Below, one piece after another: positions 40,450 through 50,895 of a stretch of 64,000 bases of DNA (within the stretch, counting starts at the first letter, position 1; each line of letters starts with the position of its first letter). The DNA is from Trichoplusia ni. Lineage: Eukaryota > Arthropoda > Insecta > Lepidoptera > Noctuidae. A program made the position numbers and the translations under genes. Location of the stretch: NCBI RefSeq assembly GCF_003590095.1, contig NC_039492.1, positions 3,720,001 to 3,784,000 of the forward strand, in the 5' to 3' direction. The notes under the pieces were generated by a model. The model did no database searches. It was not told where the DNA came from and saw only the letters and a list, made by a program, of their open reading frames with translations.

Positions 40450-40623
40450 GGCTGCGTTTACAACAGAGATGTACGAGGATGCGTAGCGAGGGATGTGTCT
40501 GTAAATAACCAATCGAATCGCTTCATTTACCTCGCCTCGGTCTGTACAGCTCTGGTGGAAACGGCTCAGTGGACATCCTCACACGACACATTTCTACCGG
40601 ACATCTCTGGTGGAAACGCAGCC
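40450..40623. mobile_element. MITE-like element, possibly PIF/Harbinger type
   Basis: Left end GGCTGCGTTTACAACAGAGA, right end (complement) GGCTGCGTTTCCACCAGAGA, pairing on through TGTMCG. It is 174 bp. The flanking trinucleotides are ATA and TTA, so a decayed 3-bp duplication is possible, which with the GG start suggests PIF/Harbinger. A related CTCTGGTGGAAACG block inside (40551-40564) is a partial internal copy of the terminus. The 140-codon frame 40390-40812 simply passes through it. Confidence 0.6.
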
Positions 40624-41239
40624 TTAAGAGGAAGACGAGAGGCGATGTTTTTCCATGGCTTTGCAAATATTTTCTTTTTATTAAATTTACTTGACGATTT
40701 TGAATCATCACTCAATTGTAATGTCCTGTCTGCGCGCAATGAACTGCAACGCTTTGCCATGCACCGGTCAAACGCGAGAGACGTTGCACGGCGGTACAGG
40801 TTTAGTCAGTAAGAGTGGACACTAACCACATCCTCCTCCGGGGAAGTGGGTGTCCATGAGGATTCCCCCGCTATGTAGAAAACAAAAAAGGTTTCACATT
40901 TGTGTTATAAAGTTAAAGACAGCGACGCCATTTATCCATCTAAATTACAAAGCTTGAAATAAAAGAATATACACCAATAAGGCATCTAAAGAATTCAAAC
41001 TAAAATATGTTTTTAGAAAAGTATCAGACCACAAAAGTGACGGTACTACACTGTCTATGGTACAAGCGGGCTGCGAAACGTTAATTGATTGCGCACGCGC
41101 ACCTGTCCCCCGTATAAGCGAGAATATTGTTGCCAGCCTTGAATAATGGGTACTACACTATATTATTAAAATTACAGCTGAAAATCTTTATCCTCAATGT
41201 TTTTGTACAGTGACGTGCAAAATTCTTTTTTTCGTGATA

Positions 41240-41400
41240 TTTCTATTAGCAATGTAGCATGTATGCCCGTTAGACTGCTATGACAAAGGTTTGAATCTCA
41301 GCACGCAGCAATTTCATTTCGAATTCATGTGCATATTTCAAAGTATTTGTCACTGGCTAAAAACCGTAAAGAAATCCCAGTGGAACACCGAATAACAAAA
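41240..41400 (+). mobile_element. tRNA-derived SINE, strongly diverged
   Basis: A box B-like GGTTTGAATCTCAGC and downstream GGCTAAAAACCGTAAAGAAA resemble the body of the SINE at 16600-16778. Box A is degenerate. Confidence 0.35.
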
Positions 41401-41477
41401 AAATATTTTAAGGGTATCTAAAGGCCAAACTTTTAAAGTCTAACACGTGCATCAACCAAGTGGGACTGTTCGAAAGG

Positions 41478-41560
41478 GGCCCCGGTGCACAAAGGGGAAA
41501 GGAAAGAATATGGGAGGATTTTAGTCAGTCAGAGTCTCACTTCCTTCAAATCCGAAACCG
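41478..41560 (+). repeat. Dispersed repeat, TTTTAGTYAGTAAGAGTC family
   Basis: GCCCCGGTGCACAAAGGGG, then TTTTAGTCAGTCAGAGTCTC. Same family as 7641-7735. Confidence 0.45.
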
Positions 41561-42182
41561 TAGGATTCATTTTAATGATTTACCATCCAGAATAAAGGTT
41601 GTAATGAAACCATAACATACGATGAAGGCAAGTAAACTAGAAAATATATTGTATCTTATCTCTTACACGTACTTCCTTGAAATTCGGTTAATACAAGAGT
41701 TGTTACTAGTAGTTATAACAATAACGCCTTTAGCAAGCATGCGAAATAAATGAATTGAAGCAATTATAAAAGCTAGTAAATTATCATTTTCTTTGCAATT
41801 ATTTTTATTTTATATGACATATTGAATTAAATAATTTATTGTTAAATACAATGGCGGACGGAAGGGCGTGGCTGATTGCATTTCCGAGCACTAAATATTG
41901 ATTTAGCGGAATTAGTACCAATTTATTTGTATTTATATTACGTACTGATTTTATTTGAAATAAAAAGTTGAAGGATGAGTTTAATTATTAATTATTTCAT
42001 CCATAACTTCAATCATACAACCAGAACCTTCGCCACCAGAAGTAAATGTCGACAGTAAAAGTCTTTTGTAAATAATTATAAATATTATTCGTGGATCATT
42101 AAAAACATTTATAGCCATTGAAAATTCTTAAACAGATCTTTCGCTCTTTAGATTAAATAGTTTATTTAATTTTTCATGCTTA

Positions 42183-42215
42183 GCATAGAGTGCCGTCTCA
42201 CTTTTTAATCCACTG
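42183..42215. repeat. Foldback hairpin element, fragment J
   Basis: A right-half scrap reads GCATAGAGTGCCGTCTCAC just upstream of the SINE starting near 42227. The left half is not seen. Confidence 0.3.
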
Positions 42216-42226
42216 TCCTATTTTTC

Positions 42227-42480
42227 GACTGGCCTGTTGGTCTAGTGGTTAGTGACCCTGACTGCTATACTGGAGGTCGTGGGTTCGATTCCCACCCAGG
42301 ACAAATGTTTGTGTGATGAGCACGATCATTTGTTCTGTGTCTGGGTGTAATTTTATCTATATTGTGTATGTATTTAGAAATATATAAGTATGTTTATCAG
42401 TTGTCTAGTACTCATAATACAAGCTCTGCTTAATTTGAGACTAGATGGCGTCGTGTGAAAGTTGTGGAAAAAAAAATACG
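42227..42480 (+). mobile_element. tRNA-derived SINE, family B
   Basis: Box A TGGTCTAGTGG (42238-42248) and box B GGTTCGATTCCC (42282-42293) are intact. The body contains TTGTGTGATGAGCACGATCA and GTCTGGGTGTAATTTTATC, and the copy ends near GGCGTCGTGTGAAAGTTGTG and an A-run. It is not a functional tRNA gene: there is no closing acceptor stem and the homology runs on past the CCA position. Confidence 0.75.
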
Positions 42481-42629
42481 TTGTTAATCCTCCTAGTAGG
42501 AGGATATGTACTATGTATACGTATTATAAAATCATGGGTAAGACATAGATGACATGGTCATTTTCATTTTACTTTGGCTGCTCGTCTCTTTGTTATTGAG
42601 TCTAGATCAGAATTTACTATCCATACCAA

Positions 42630-42995
42630 TCATTGGCCTAGCCTTTTCCCAACTATGTTGGGGTCGGCTACCAGTCCAACCGGTTTCAGCTAAGTACCAA
42701 TGTTTTACAAGGAGCGACTGCCTATCTGACCTCCTCAACCCAGTTACCTGGGCAACACGATACCCCTTGGTTAGACTGGCTGTCAGACTTTTTCAAGCTT
42801 CTGACTACCTGTAACGACTGTCAAAGATTTAGGAATAACATCCGGGACCCACAATTTAACGTGCCTTCCGAAACACGGAGGAACTTGTTATGACAAAGAT
42901 GGTCACCCATCTACGGACCAACCGCGTCAAGCATAGCTTCCTGCAACCTGTGATCGAATCACTTATGCGGTTATAGCTTAGCCACGAGCTCCTCA
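42630..42995 (-). mobile_element. SINE with a 5S rRNA-derived promoter, near full length
   Basis: Read on the minus strand, the head contains CGATCAC (42956-42950), AAGCTATGCTTGA (42939-42927) and GATGGGTGACC (42911-42901), in the order and spacing of the 5S rRNA internal promoter (box A, intermediate element, box C). The body follows (CGTGTTTCGGAAGGCACGTT, then complements of the GGAGCGACTGCCTATCTGAC block) and the end near 42630 carries TAGCC/CCAAT. Two other copies are at 46469-46661 and 17220-17413. The class (5S-derived SINE) is established. The assignment here is by eye. Confidence 0.6.
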
Positions 42996-44059
42996 CTATC
43001 TATACCAATATATCCAAAAAATGTAGACCTACGTCACTTTCACGAGCGAACATAGCCACATGCCCAGCTAAAGAATTGATTATACAAGTTCTGATACCGA
43101 CTGTACAATGAGAAATACTTGTTTGTATCGTTCAAGGTGTAAGCCTTGCTTAATAAACGTAATTAATTTTACGAATTCGAGTCGGAACAATAAGAGTTAT
43201 TGCCAGCCTCGCCCTGTTTCAGACCTCTTTATTAAAACAAGGATGTCCTTTATAAACCGGTAAGTGTAATTTTCTCGGAAATTGTTTAACAAGAAAATTT
43301 GGGCGTTGTTTTTAATAATGATATATTATTTACTTAACAATAGTTAATAATGATAAATTTAAGAAGGCTGACTTTAAGTCTTAGCTCGGAGTTAGTATCT
43401 TTCCGCACTTTCATTCGGTATACTTAATAATTGGCTGACGCGGCGTTTTATGATTAAGGACGCGGGTTTGATCCAAAACACGCATATTTATCGGGATATC
43501 CCATAATAACGATAAATACGCGGTAGTAAACCGTTATTAAAAATAGTTATTAATTTACAATCGTCACCACTTCAAAGCTTTCAGATATCAACTTCTATAT
43601 CAAAATAAGGAACAAATAAAAAGCAGATCTGTAAATGAACCTAAAAAAGAGAACTTTTCAGAATACAACTACTGTATATGATATGAAACTAAAATTAATT
43701 ACGCGACCCAAAAGTATTTACCAGATTCTTCTTTGCTATATACAAAACATTTCGCACAATGTTATCTGCAAAACAATAGCTGGCGTCCAAACACACTTAA
43801 TATTCAGCAAGGGTATGAAATTCCAGATATCATAGAACGGACAAAAACACAGCTGTCAAACTAGTTTATTGTCATTGTACTCAAACAGCTGCAATGTGAT
43901 CTATTGGAATAAGCTTATACGAGTTCATATCATGTACATGTCATATTAAAATAGAAGCAGGAATTCATTCGTAAAGTCCTCACTCTCCTAGAAGGTTTTT
44001 TATGGAAACCCATATAGAGAAGAAGAGAGAAGGACTCTTCCAGCTTTAGTTTGAGCGGA

Positions 44060-44165
44060 AGGGAGTGTCAGACTTCCGCTAACATAAACCTGACTAAAAC
44101 CCATGTTGCCTACCTTCCTTTGCCTTTTGTGTACCAAAGGCGCGGTCACCCTTATGGACAATCCC
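44060..44165 (-). repeat. Dispersed repeat, TTTTAGTYAGTAAGAGTC family
   Basis: The plus strand shows GGAGTGTCAGACTTCCGC, CCTGACTAAAACCCATGTTG and GTACCAAAGGCGCGGTCACC, the complement of the 7641 family with a longer extent. Confidence 0.45.
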
Positions 44166-44354
44166 ACTGGATTGACACGCTATGTTAGGGTCAATCCATG
44201 ACATGGAATTTTAATATAAAATATAAAATTTGTTATTTGTTCTAAGAAATTGGTCGACCGGGTTAAAGTTCTGCTTAAACAAAAAATATACAAGAGATGA
44301 CTTCGAGTATTTAAAAGTTTAACTTAATATTTGTCAAACAGTATCGTCATCCAT

Positions 44355-44470
44355 CACCTCATGGGGTATATGTAAAAGCGAGACAGCACCATACACGCTG
44401 AGGACTAGCGTCCTTCTTTCACAACAACGCAACAATCTTCCTATAAAACTTGTTGACAGGCTACCAGGTG
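44355..44470. repeat. Foldback hairpin element, copy K
   Basis: The core at about 44371-44426 reads TGTAAAAGCGAGACAGCACC, ATACACGCTG, then GCGTCCTTCTTTCACAACA. The outer arms are ATCACCTCATG and a diverged CTACCAGGTGAT. Confidence 0.55.
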
Positions 44471-45879
44471 ATTGGATATTAAAGTATTTAATTACCAAGT
44501 AATATAAAAATAAATAACAATTTAAATAAAAGGACTACTTTGTATAAAGGTCCATATAATGACAGGTGCTGAATACATCTCAACATTCATTTGTTTCGCT
44601 AGATAATAAAACACATTTCTGTGCATGTATTATCAGTACTCTTCTCGATAAAGTTTTAACGAAACGAACCTTTAAATTTGTGGCTGAAAAGCATTTTACG
44701 AAGAACTGTTTGGTCGACTTTAGTTGAATTATTTAAGAGGAATTTGCATCAGCTATCGCGTGCAAAGATGGATCGCTAGTAAAACAATTTGTTTTCGAAT
44801 TACTTTTACAAATACTATGTCACACGCTTCGGTACGTAGATATCATCTTAATCTCTTTCTTGGCTCCAATCGTGACAGGACCCTTTGAATTAAGCCCTAA
44901 ACTTGTCACGAACGGCTTGCATTACAAGACACCATTTTGTTTTTATAAACTATTCAGGTTTTAACAATGGATTATTTGTTCTTATTGATGATAGTGATAG
45001 AGATAGGTGTGATGAATTGTACCTACAGTTGCTGACTGGTGAAAATCTTCCCGTTCGATATTATTATGCTTCGCTGAAATTATTAAAATATTTTCAATTC
45101 AATTCGTAGGCTGGATGTGTATGATAAGTGTAATACTGTACCAGTCTGGAAGACAGCGGATTCTGGATTGCCGCGTACCGACCACTCAGAAGACATTGCA
45201 TGGAGTTTAAGGTCTAGTAAATAAAAAATCTGCTTCCTCCTTCAACGAGGATTAGTTGATGAGCATTCCCACGAATTCCAAACAGACAAATATGAGAGAC
45301 TGTTTGAACATAGTTCCGTGTTTTGAATTTTTCCCAGTTCCCAGTTAATGCTGGAGGCTTCTACAGTAGTGGAACCGAGACAGCAAACTGCACAACTAAG
45401 AGTTTTCTGTCTTTTTAACAACTCCAAAAGACTTAAAGGGGTGATAAGAAGTCCCTTAGGGCAATATGTCAGTACGCGAATAATTTGTTTGAAAAGATTG
45501 ATATGAAACCTGTAAAATAAAAATCACTGACGATAAATAATCGTTGTGAATACCGATCACCTGCCGAGGTTCTAATTTAGTTCCGGAAATCTGGTAGGGG
45601 TGCGTTATGTTACGTCTAAACAATCGGTGCTAAGGGTCGGTGTTCACTGGTAATCGGTTTATTTAATGGGTTGGTTAACGTTGTCAATAACAACAAGATT
45701 TTTGTTGACCGATTTCAGATGCATTTTTTTTAATAAAAAAGTATAATATCAATTTAAAAAGGTACTCAGCCAAACTGTATAGGACTAAATGGCAGCTTTT
45801 CCACGTTAATTGAAAATTAATGAAGAAAATCGGTACATTTAGTCTGAAGCTCTCCGGCAAGAGACACAAAAAACCCTGT

Positions 45880-45925
45880 TAAATTGAGAAACACCTCCTT
45901 TTGAGAAAGGTGGTTGTGTATTTTT
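45880..45925 (+). repeat. Short retroelement-tail repeat (AATTGAGAACCTCCTCC family), diverged
   Basis: AAATTGAGAAACACCTCCTT followed by AAAGGTGGTT. Confidence 0.35.
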
Positions 45926-46343
45926 ATCCCAAAACAATTGATCTAGTTTGGCTACAATGAGGTTTCCTTCATTTTTAAAGCTAATATCATACATAATAAT
46001 TTTTGCACTGCTAAAGACTTTTTAACACTGTCCAACGTAAGTTCGTTAACAGTTCAAAGTTAGCAACAGCTGACAATGAAGTTAAGTCTAATATAAAGCT
46101 TTAGAATAATAAACCTACAGGCGTCTAAAATAATGTTTTACCTAAAGCGTAGTTATATGCCAGCAGATCCCAAGACAACCATTTTTGTGCATTAAAACTT
46201 GATTCGCTGTCTACTTAACCTACATTTTAAAACACGGCGCATAATAAACGTTATAATTAAGGATACTATACAACATAATATTGTAAAGCTATAAACTCGT
46301 AAATTAATGCTAAACTGTTGAATGAGGTCGTTTGAAGATCAAT

Positions 46344-46468
46344 ACCTTTACCATGAGATACGTTTGTTGCCATTTGTATAAGCGAGACACTACTATGCAC
46401 GATGTATAGCGCTATCTCCCTCTCACAATAGCGACAGCTTTGCTCTTAGAGTACTTGGTACAGGAACT
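46344..46468. repeat. Foldback hairpin element, copy L, right end duplicated by a SINE insertion
   Basis: Left arm ACCTTTACCATGAGATACG pairs with right arm CTCTTAGAGTACTTGGTAC plus AGG. The core reads TTGTATAAGCGAGACACT, ATGCACGATGTATAGC, then GCTATCTCCCTCTCACAA. The right terminus lies within a 13-bp duplication that flanks the SINE at 46469-46661, so this element was present before that SINE. Confidence 0.7.
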
Positions 46469-46661
46469 CATCATCATCATCAGCCCAGCCCTTTCCCAAC
46501 TATGTTGGGGTCGGCTTCCAGTCTAACCGGATTCAGCTAAGTATCACTATTTCACAAGGAGCGACTGCCTATCTGACCTCCTCAACCCAATTACCTGGGC
46601 AACACGATACCCCTTGGTAAGACTGGTTGTCAGAATTTCAAGCTTCTGACTACCTAACGAC
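46469..46661 (-). mobile_element. 5'-truncated copy of the 5S-type SINE with target-site duplication
   Basis: It shares the body with 42630-42995 (CCTTTCCCAACTATGTTGGG, GGAGCGACTGCCTATCTGAC). It is flanked by the 13-bp direct repeat TGGTACAGGAACT (46456-46468 and 46662-46674). The left end is a CAT trinucleotide run, i.e. a (GAT)n 3' tail on the minus strand. The head with the promoter is missing, as expected for target-primed reverse transcription. Confidence 0.75.
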
Positions 46662-48571
46662 TGGTACAGGAACTGATGTTTGCAAATTAATAGCCCTTTA
46701 TGTCGTAAAATATTTAAATTGCATTTTATTGGATTCTTTAATAGGCTTTATGTTAGGTAGGTAGGTTTTAATTGTTTTAGCGCTCATAATACATATATAA
46801 AGGTTACGCTCGCAAGTTTCAAACAATTTTTATTACGAATATATATTTTTTTAGAATCGAATTAAACAGCTGCACTTATAGAAAAATTAAGTAGTTTTTA
46901 ATGAGATTTTAATTAAAATTAATAGCAGCGATACCGGTACACAAAAATGAGCCATATAATAAAATGAAGTCGCTTTTAAAAAAAAACATTCAACGAAGTT
47001 CCCTACACTGATTACAAGAAAACACTAAATTATTTTAAAAAACATTAATATATAATAAAAAGGCATGATTTTGTAACAGTATCTACCCTTAATCTGTATC
47101 AATTAGCCTTTCACAATCAGCAGCTTTCATTTTAATGAAAACTGTTGCAAACGATACACGAACGCTTATCACAACCGCGATATGTAAATCAGGGTTTATT
47201 CAAGAACATTACTGTTTAAACGGACAACTGATAAAAGTTTGGTATATTTAAGGCTGAGTAAAATGGTACGTCAAGTGATATACCAATTAAAAATAATAAA
47301 TTTGATTTAAGTAAAAATTATGTTGCTTTGCTCGTTAACAAATGGTAACAATATTTTATGTGTACTCGATCAGTGGAAAACGATGACGATGTATGTATTT
47401 TTGACAAATGGGTATTGGATTAAACTTAAACTTAAATTAAAATTTCAAATAATATTGGATACCTACGTATCACGCAACTTACATGGTGACATCTTTGGGG
47501 TTAGTAACGTCACTTGTTGGTAAAAAGCGCATTCATGAGTGTCGTCACACGAGACTTCATCTTTCTTCCGAAATAATTTGTTTCTTTTTTTATTCAAATA
47601 CAGAATTTCTATCTATCTATTCTCACTTGTTAAAAATGCTGATGAAAATAGTATAAGGCCTAGATATATACCTTTCAATGTATCACAATTCTATTTATTT
47701 TTGACAAATGTGTACTTTTTTTTGCCATATTCAATACAGTTTGTGAGCGTTAACGGTCTGAGAAACGTAACTATTGGCATCAATTATTGCAATAAAAGTT
47801 CCGTTTCTTTTGTCACGTGACTTATTCTTGCCCGTTATATCTATGCATGTGAACTATTCACTTATAATTATCATTAGACGATTGTAGAAACACCATTTGT
47901 CGACAAGCGTTGACGCGCGATCGATCTAACAATACAGGTCGGATGACATCACATGACATAGCGCAACCTATGTATGTTGTCAACTAATCATCTCATACAT
48001 TGTACATTTATGGCTTTTGTTAAAGCTATGAAAAACATAATAAAATCAATGCAATTTTGTATGAGATCATCACTCAGAATACATGATTTTACGATACTAA
48101 TGTCGATATAATATTTATAATCGATTCGTTGTTTTTTTTTCTTTATTATAATTGTTGAATATGTAAATTTGTTTTAATTAAGTTAATTGAATTCTGTATC
48201 ATTAGTTTTGTTTAATTCATTACGATAATTGTGATTTGGAGTTGTTTTGTTATGCACACTAATTATAATAGGCCAAACTTTTTCCTCTGTTCAACTATTT
48301 GGGATAGAAACTAGAAACTAATTAAAATTAAACATTTAAATTGATTAACTATAACAATATTATTGAATATTATCTAAATGCAAAATTAATGCTTTGTGTT
48401 CACACATGCTTCCTGTTTCATCAATATTTCGATATTAGATGATTTAAAATGTTTAAAACTTTAGTAAAGTCTAAATAAATTATCTTTAACAGAATATTTA
48501 ACTGTATATTATCACAGATCTATGCTAATCTCACCCAGAACCTTCCCAAAACTATTGTAAAATCAAATCAA

Positions 48572-48690
48572 TACCTGTACAACAAGCTTTATCGAACAAA
48601 ACCGATCGAAGAAGCGAGATAGCACAATGCACTGCGTATCGCCATCTCCCTCCCGCAAAAGCAAAAGTTTCGCATCAGAACTCACTAACT
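48572..48690. repeat. Foldback hairpin element, copy M
   Basis: The left outer arm begins ACCTGTAC. The core at about 48608-48660 reads GAAGAAGCGAGATAGCACA then TATCGCCATCTCCCTCCCGC. The right outer arm is weak. Confidence 0.55.
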
Positions 48691-48968
48691 CACAGTTATT
48701 TTTTAACAAATAACTCACTTATTTACGTAGTAAATCTGTAACACAACGTACATTGGATACCTATTGGTCAATATAACTAAGTTATTAGATAACGAGGCTG
48801 TAAATAACGTTAACACTTATTGCATTAGTTAGGGTGTGGTACTAAAGTATACTAGTGAGTACTTGTAGGGAAAGCGGTGCGATGGATAAGTGGTAACACT
48901 AGTTTGGTAACTGACACCCAACCCCTTTTGAAAGAACTCGTAAATTACTGTCTTATATTAAAGTAGGG

Positions 48969-49020
48969 CTGTGGAAAGGAGATAGAGATTGACAAAATGT
49001 AGAGTGGCATCTCGCTTTAA
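48969..49020. repeat. Foldback hairpin element, copy N (core only)
   Basis: The core reads TGTGGAAAGGAGATAGAG, then TGTAGAGTGGCATCTCGCTT. It lies about 310 bases from copy M and 580 from copy O. Confidence 0.45.
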
Positions 49021-49106
49021 TAGTTACCGAAGGTGGGATCTAATTACAGCGCTTTTAATGATTAGGGAATTTCTAGTTTCTTTTTTAAATGTATTTTATG
49101 TTAATA

Positions 49107-49372
49107 CTAGCTGTTGCCCGCGACTTCGTCCCCGTGGGTAGAAGATATAAGTTATGACTTATACCGGCACTGCTTTTTTTCACATTTTCCATTGTATCTT
49201 CGCTCCTATTAGTCGCAGCGTGATGGTTTATAGCCTAAAGCCTTCCTCGATGAATGGTCTATTCAACACAAAAATAATTTTTCAATTCGAATCAGTAGTT
49301 TCTGAGATTAGCGCGTTCAAACAAACAAACAATCAAATAAACAAACTCTTCAGCTTTATATATTAGTATAGA
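49107..49372 (-). mobile_element. Non-autonomous Helitron-like element, family 2
   Basis: On the minus strand it starts A|TCTATACTAATATATAAAGC and ends GGGCAACAGCTAG|T. A subterminal hairpin-forming GACGAAGTCGCGGGC lies before the CTAG. It is 266 bp. The spurious 70-codon frame across it is non-coding repeat. A 10-bp duplication (TTAGTATAGA) sits just outside its 5' end. Confidence 0.75.
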
Positions 49373-49603
49373 TTAGTATAGATTCGTTGGTTGTACTGAT
49401 ATTTCTTAAAGCTTTTCTTGTAAGAAGCTTTCTAAATTCGTTTTCTTTTGCTCATTAATATGTGTTGTGCGTTTATTTGTTTATATTGATTTTAATGGGA
49501 TCATTGAACAATTTTATTTCGATAGAATTGTAATAATTATTATCAACCTATCCTAAAAACCACATATAAATCTCTTCTTTTTCGTAAAAACCTGTCTCTA
49601 TCT

Positions 49604-49719
49604 TACCTCCGCCTTAATTAATTGTCACTGGGATTGTAAAAGCGTGATAGCGCATTACAAGGTGTAGAGTGCCATCTCTTTTCCACAACTGGAATATATT
49701 ACTTTAAAAGGTAGTGCCT
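49604..49719. repeat. Foldback hairpin element, copy O
   Basis: Left arm TACCTCCGCCTTAATTAATT, right arm TTACTTTAAAAGGTAGTGCC. The core at 49633-49688 reads ATTGTAAAAGCGTGATAGCG, AAGGTGTAGAGTGCC, then ATCTCTTTTCCACAACT. It sits between two Helitron-like elements of opposite orientation. Confidence 0.7.
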
Positions 49720-49727
49720 TTTGACAA

Positions 49728-50041
49728 TCCTACTACTATTATAAAGGCGAAAGTTTGTAAGTATGGATGTATGGATGTTTGTTACTCTTTCACGTAAAAA
49801 CTACTGAATGGATTTGAATGAAACTTTACCACAATATAGCTTATACATCAGAATAACACATAGGCTACAATTTTTGAGGTTTCTAATGTGAGGTCGTAAA
49901 AAAAACACATTTTTTGCGCTTACATTGCAAACGCTGACTGAATCCTACAAGATAGATAGAAGGCTGATAGATAGATAGAAGGCAGGTATAAATTATAACA
50001 TATCTTCTAACCACGCGGACGAAGTCGCGGGCAACAGCTAG
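49728..50041 (+). mobile_element. Non-autonomous Helitron-like element, family 2
   Basis: Starts A|TCCTACTACTATTATAAAGG, with the CGAAAGTTTGTAAGTATGG block familiar from lepidopteran genomes. Ends ACGAAGTCGCGGGCAACAG then CTAG|T. It is 314 bp and includes a short GATA-rich simple repeat (about 49951-49980). Its 3' end matches 49107-49372, but its 5' end is of a different subfamily. Confidence 0.75.
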
Positions 50042-50889
50042 TACGGCATAAAGGTGCTAAACAAACACACCTTAATAAAATAACTATAAAACAGTTCAAA
50101 GTAAACTTTACCGTTATTTTTAACTGAACCCGGAGGTTACAAGCAGCTGTCGATTGCGAGGTTTAGAGTTCAATTCCAAGGCTACGCAAGCGCTTTTGTA
50201 GTTAAATATTATTGTTCAGTTAAAATTGTAGTATTGACATTGAGTTCTAATTCAAATACTGTGCGTTTTTTTTAACAGGTGTTTTATTTTGTTAACTGCA
50301 CGCCATTATTATTTCTATGCAAATCCTACACTTTTTGTGTGAATTCTGAAATATATTTATGCATCAATCATTTAAATATAAATTAAAAAAGGTAAATGTT
50401 AAGTTTAAGAAAGTACAGCCTAATACTAAACAAAACTTCAAGAGCTTCTTAATTGAGTATAGATAGCTACTTTATGACGTTACAGAGACAGAATGACGTC
50501 ATGAAAATGATTTGTCCAATTAAAGATATGGGTCATGTAATACAAATATTTTAAAAAATACCGTTGAAATTAGCGGAAACAGTTGCAACCAATCTGTATC
50601 CTGATCAAGAAGTTTATATCATCATAGAGTTCTTACATGCCTTTTTTAAATACCCAATATAATAATTTTTACTATTGATAAAAGTTATACGATGACAAGC
50701 GAAACAATTTTTAATTTTTAATGAAAGCACGAATTGTTTCTAACAAATAAATGTAAAGGTCTGTGTCTAAAGGTTAAGCAATTCGGTGAATGAAGATTTG
50801 CAAATTGTAATAAGATATTACCATTTGCTAAAAACCTAAAAAGTTTTCATCAAACACAAACTCTTTTTGTGTCAACAAAAAAAACTAAG
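50042..50889. other. Gene-free intron start
   Basis: Intron sequence next to the splice donor. Contains a consensus CRE TGACGTCA (50494-50501) and a weak tRNA-like box B (GAGTTCAATTCC, about 50167). Nothing else seen. Confidence 0.35.
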
Positions 50890-50895
50890 ACTCAC

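Larger units (their letters stand above)
1..50895 (-). other. Presumed first intron of the eh1-motif gene (runs off the left edge)
   Basis: The splice donor GTGAGT at 50895-50890 opens this interval. No minus-strand exon encoding a homeodomain or any other recognisable domain is seen to its left, so the intron probably spans more than 50 kb. The content fits this: almost no long reading frames, many transposon remnants, and isolated GC-rich islands. An intron of this length is plausible for a developmental regulator in Lepidoptera. The alternative is that small non-homeobox exons are hidden here, or that intron 1 ends within the window at an exon too short to recognise. Confidence 0.4.

Noticed and set aside
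40390..40812. 140-codon plus-strand ORF
   Set aside because: It runs through an inverted-repeat element (40450-40623) and shows no domain. The apparent protein is a by-product of the repeat.
42233..42302. Genuine tRNA gene
   Set aside because: Boxes A and B are intact, but the acceptor stem does not close and the homology continues into a SINE body shared with 22729-22850.
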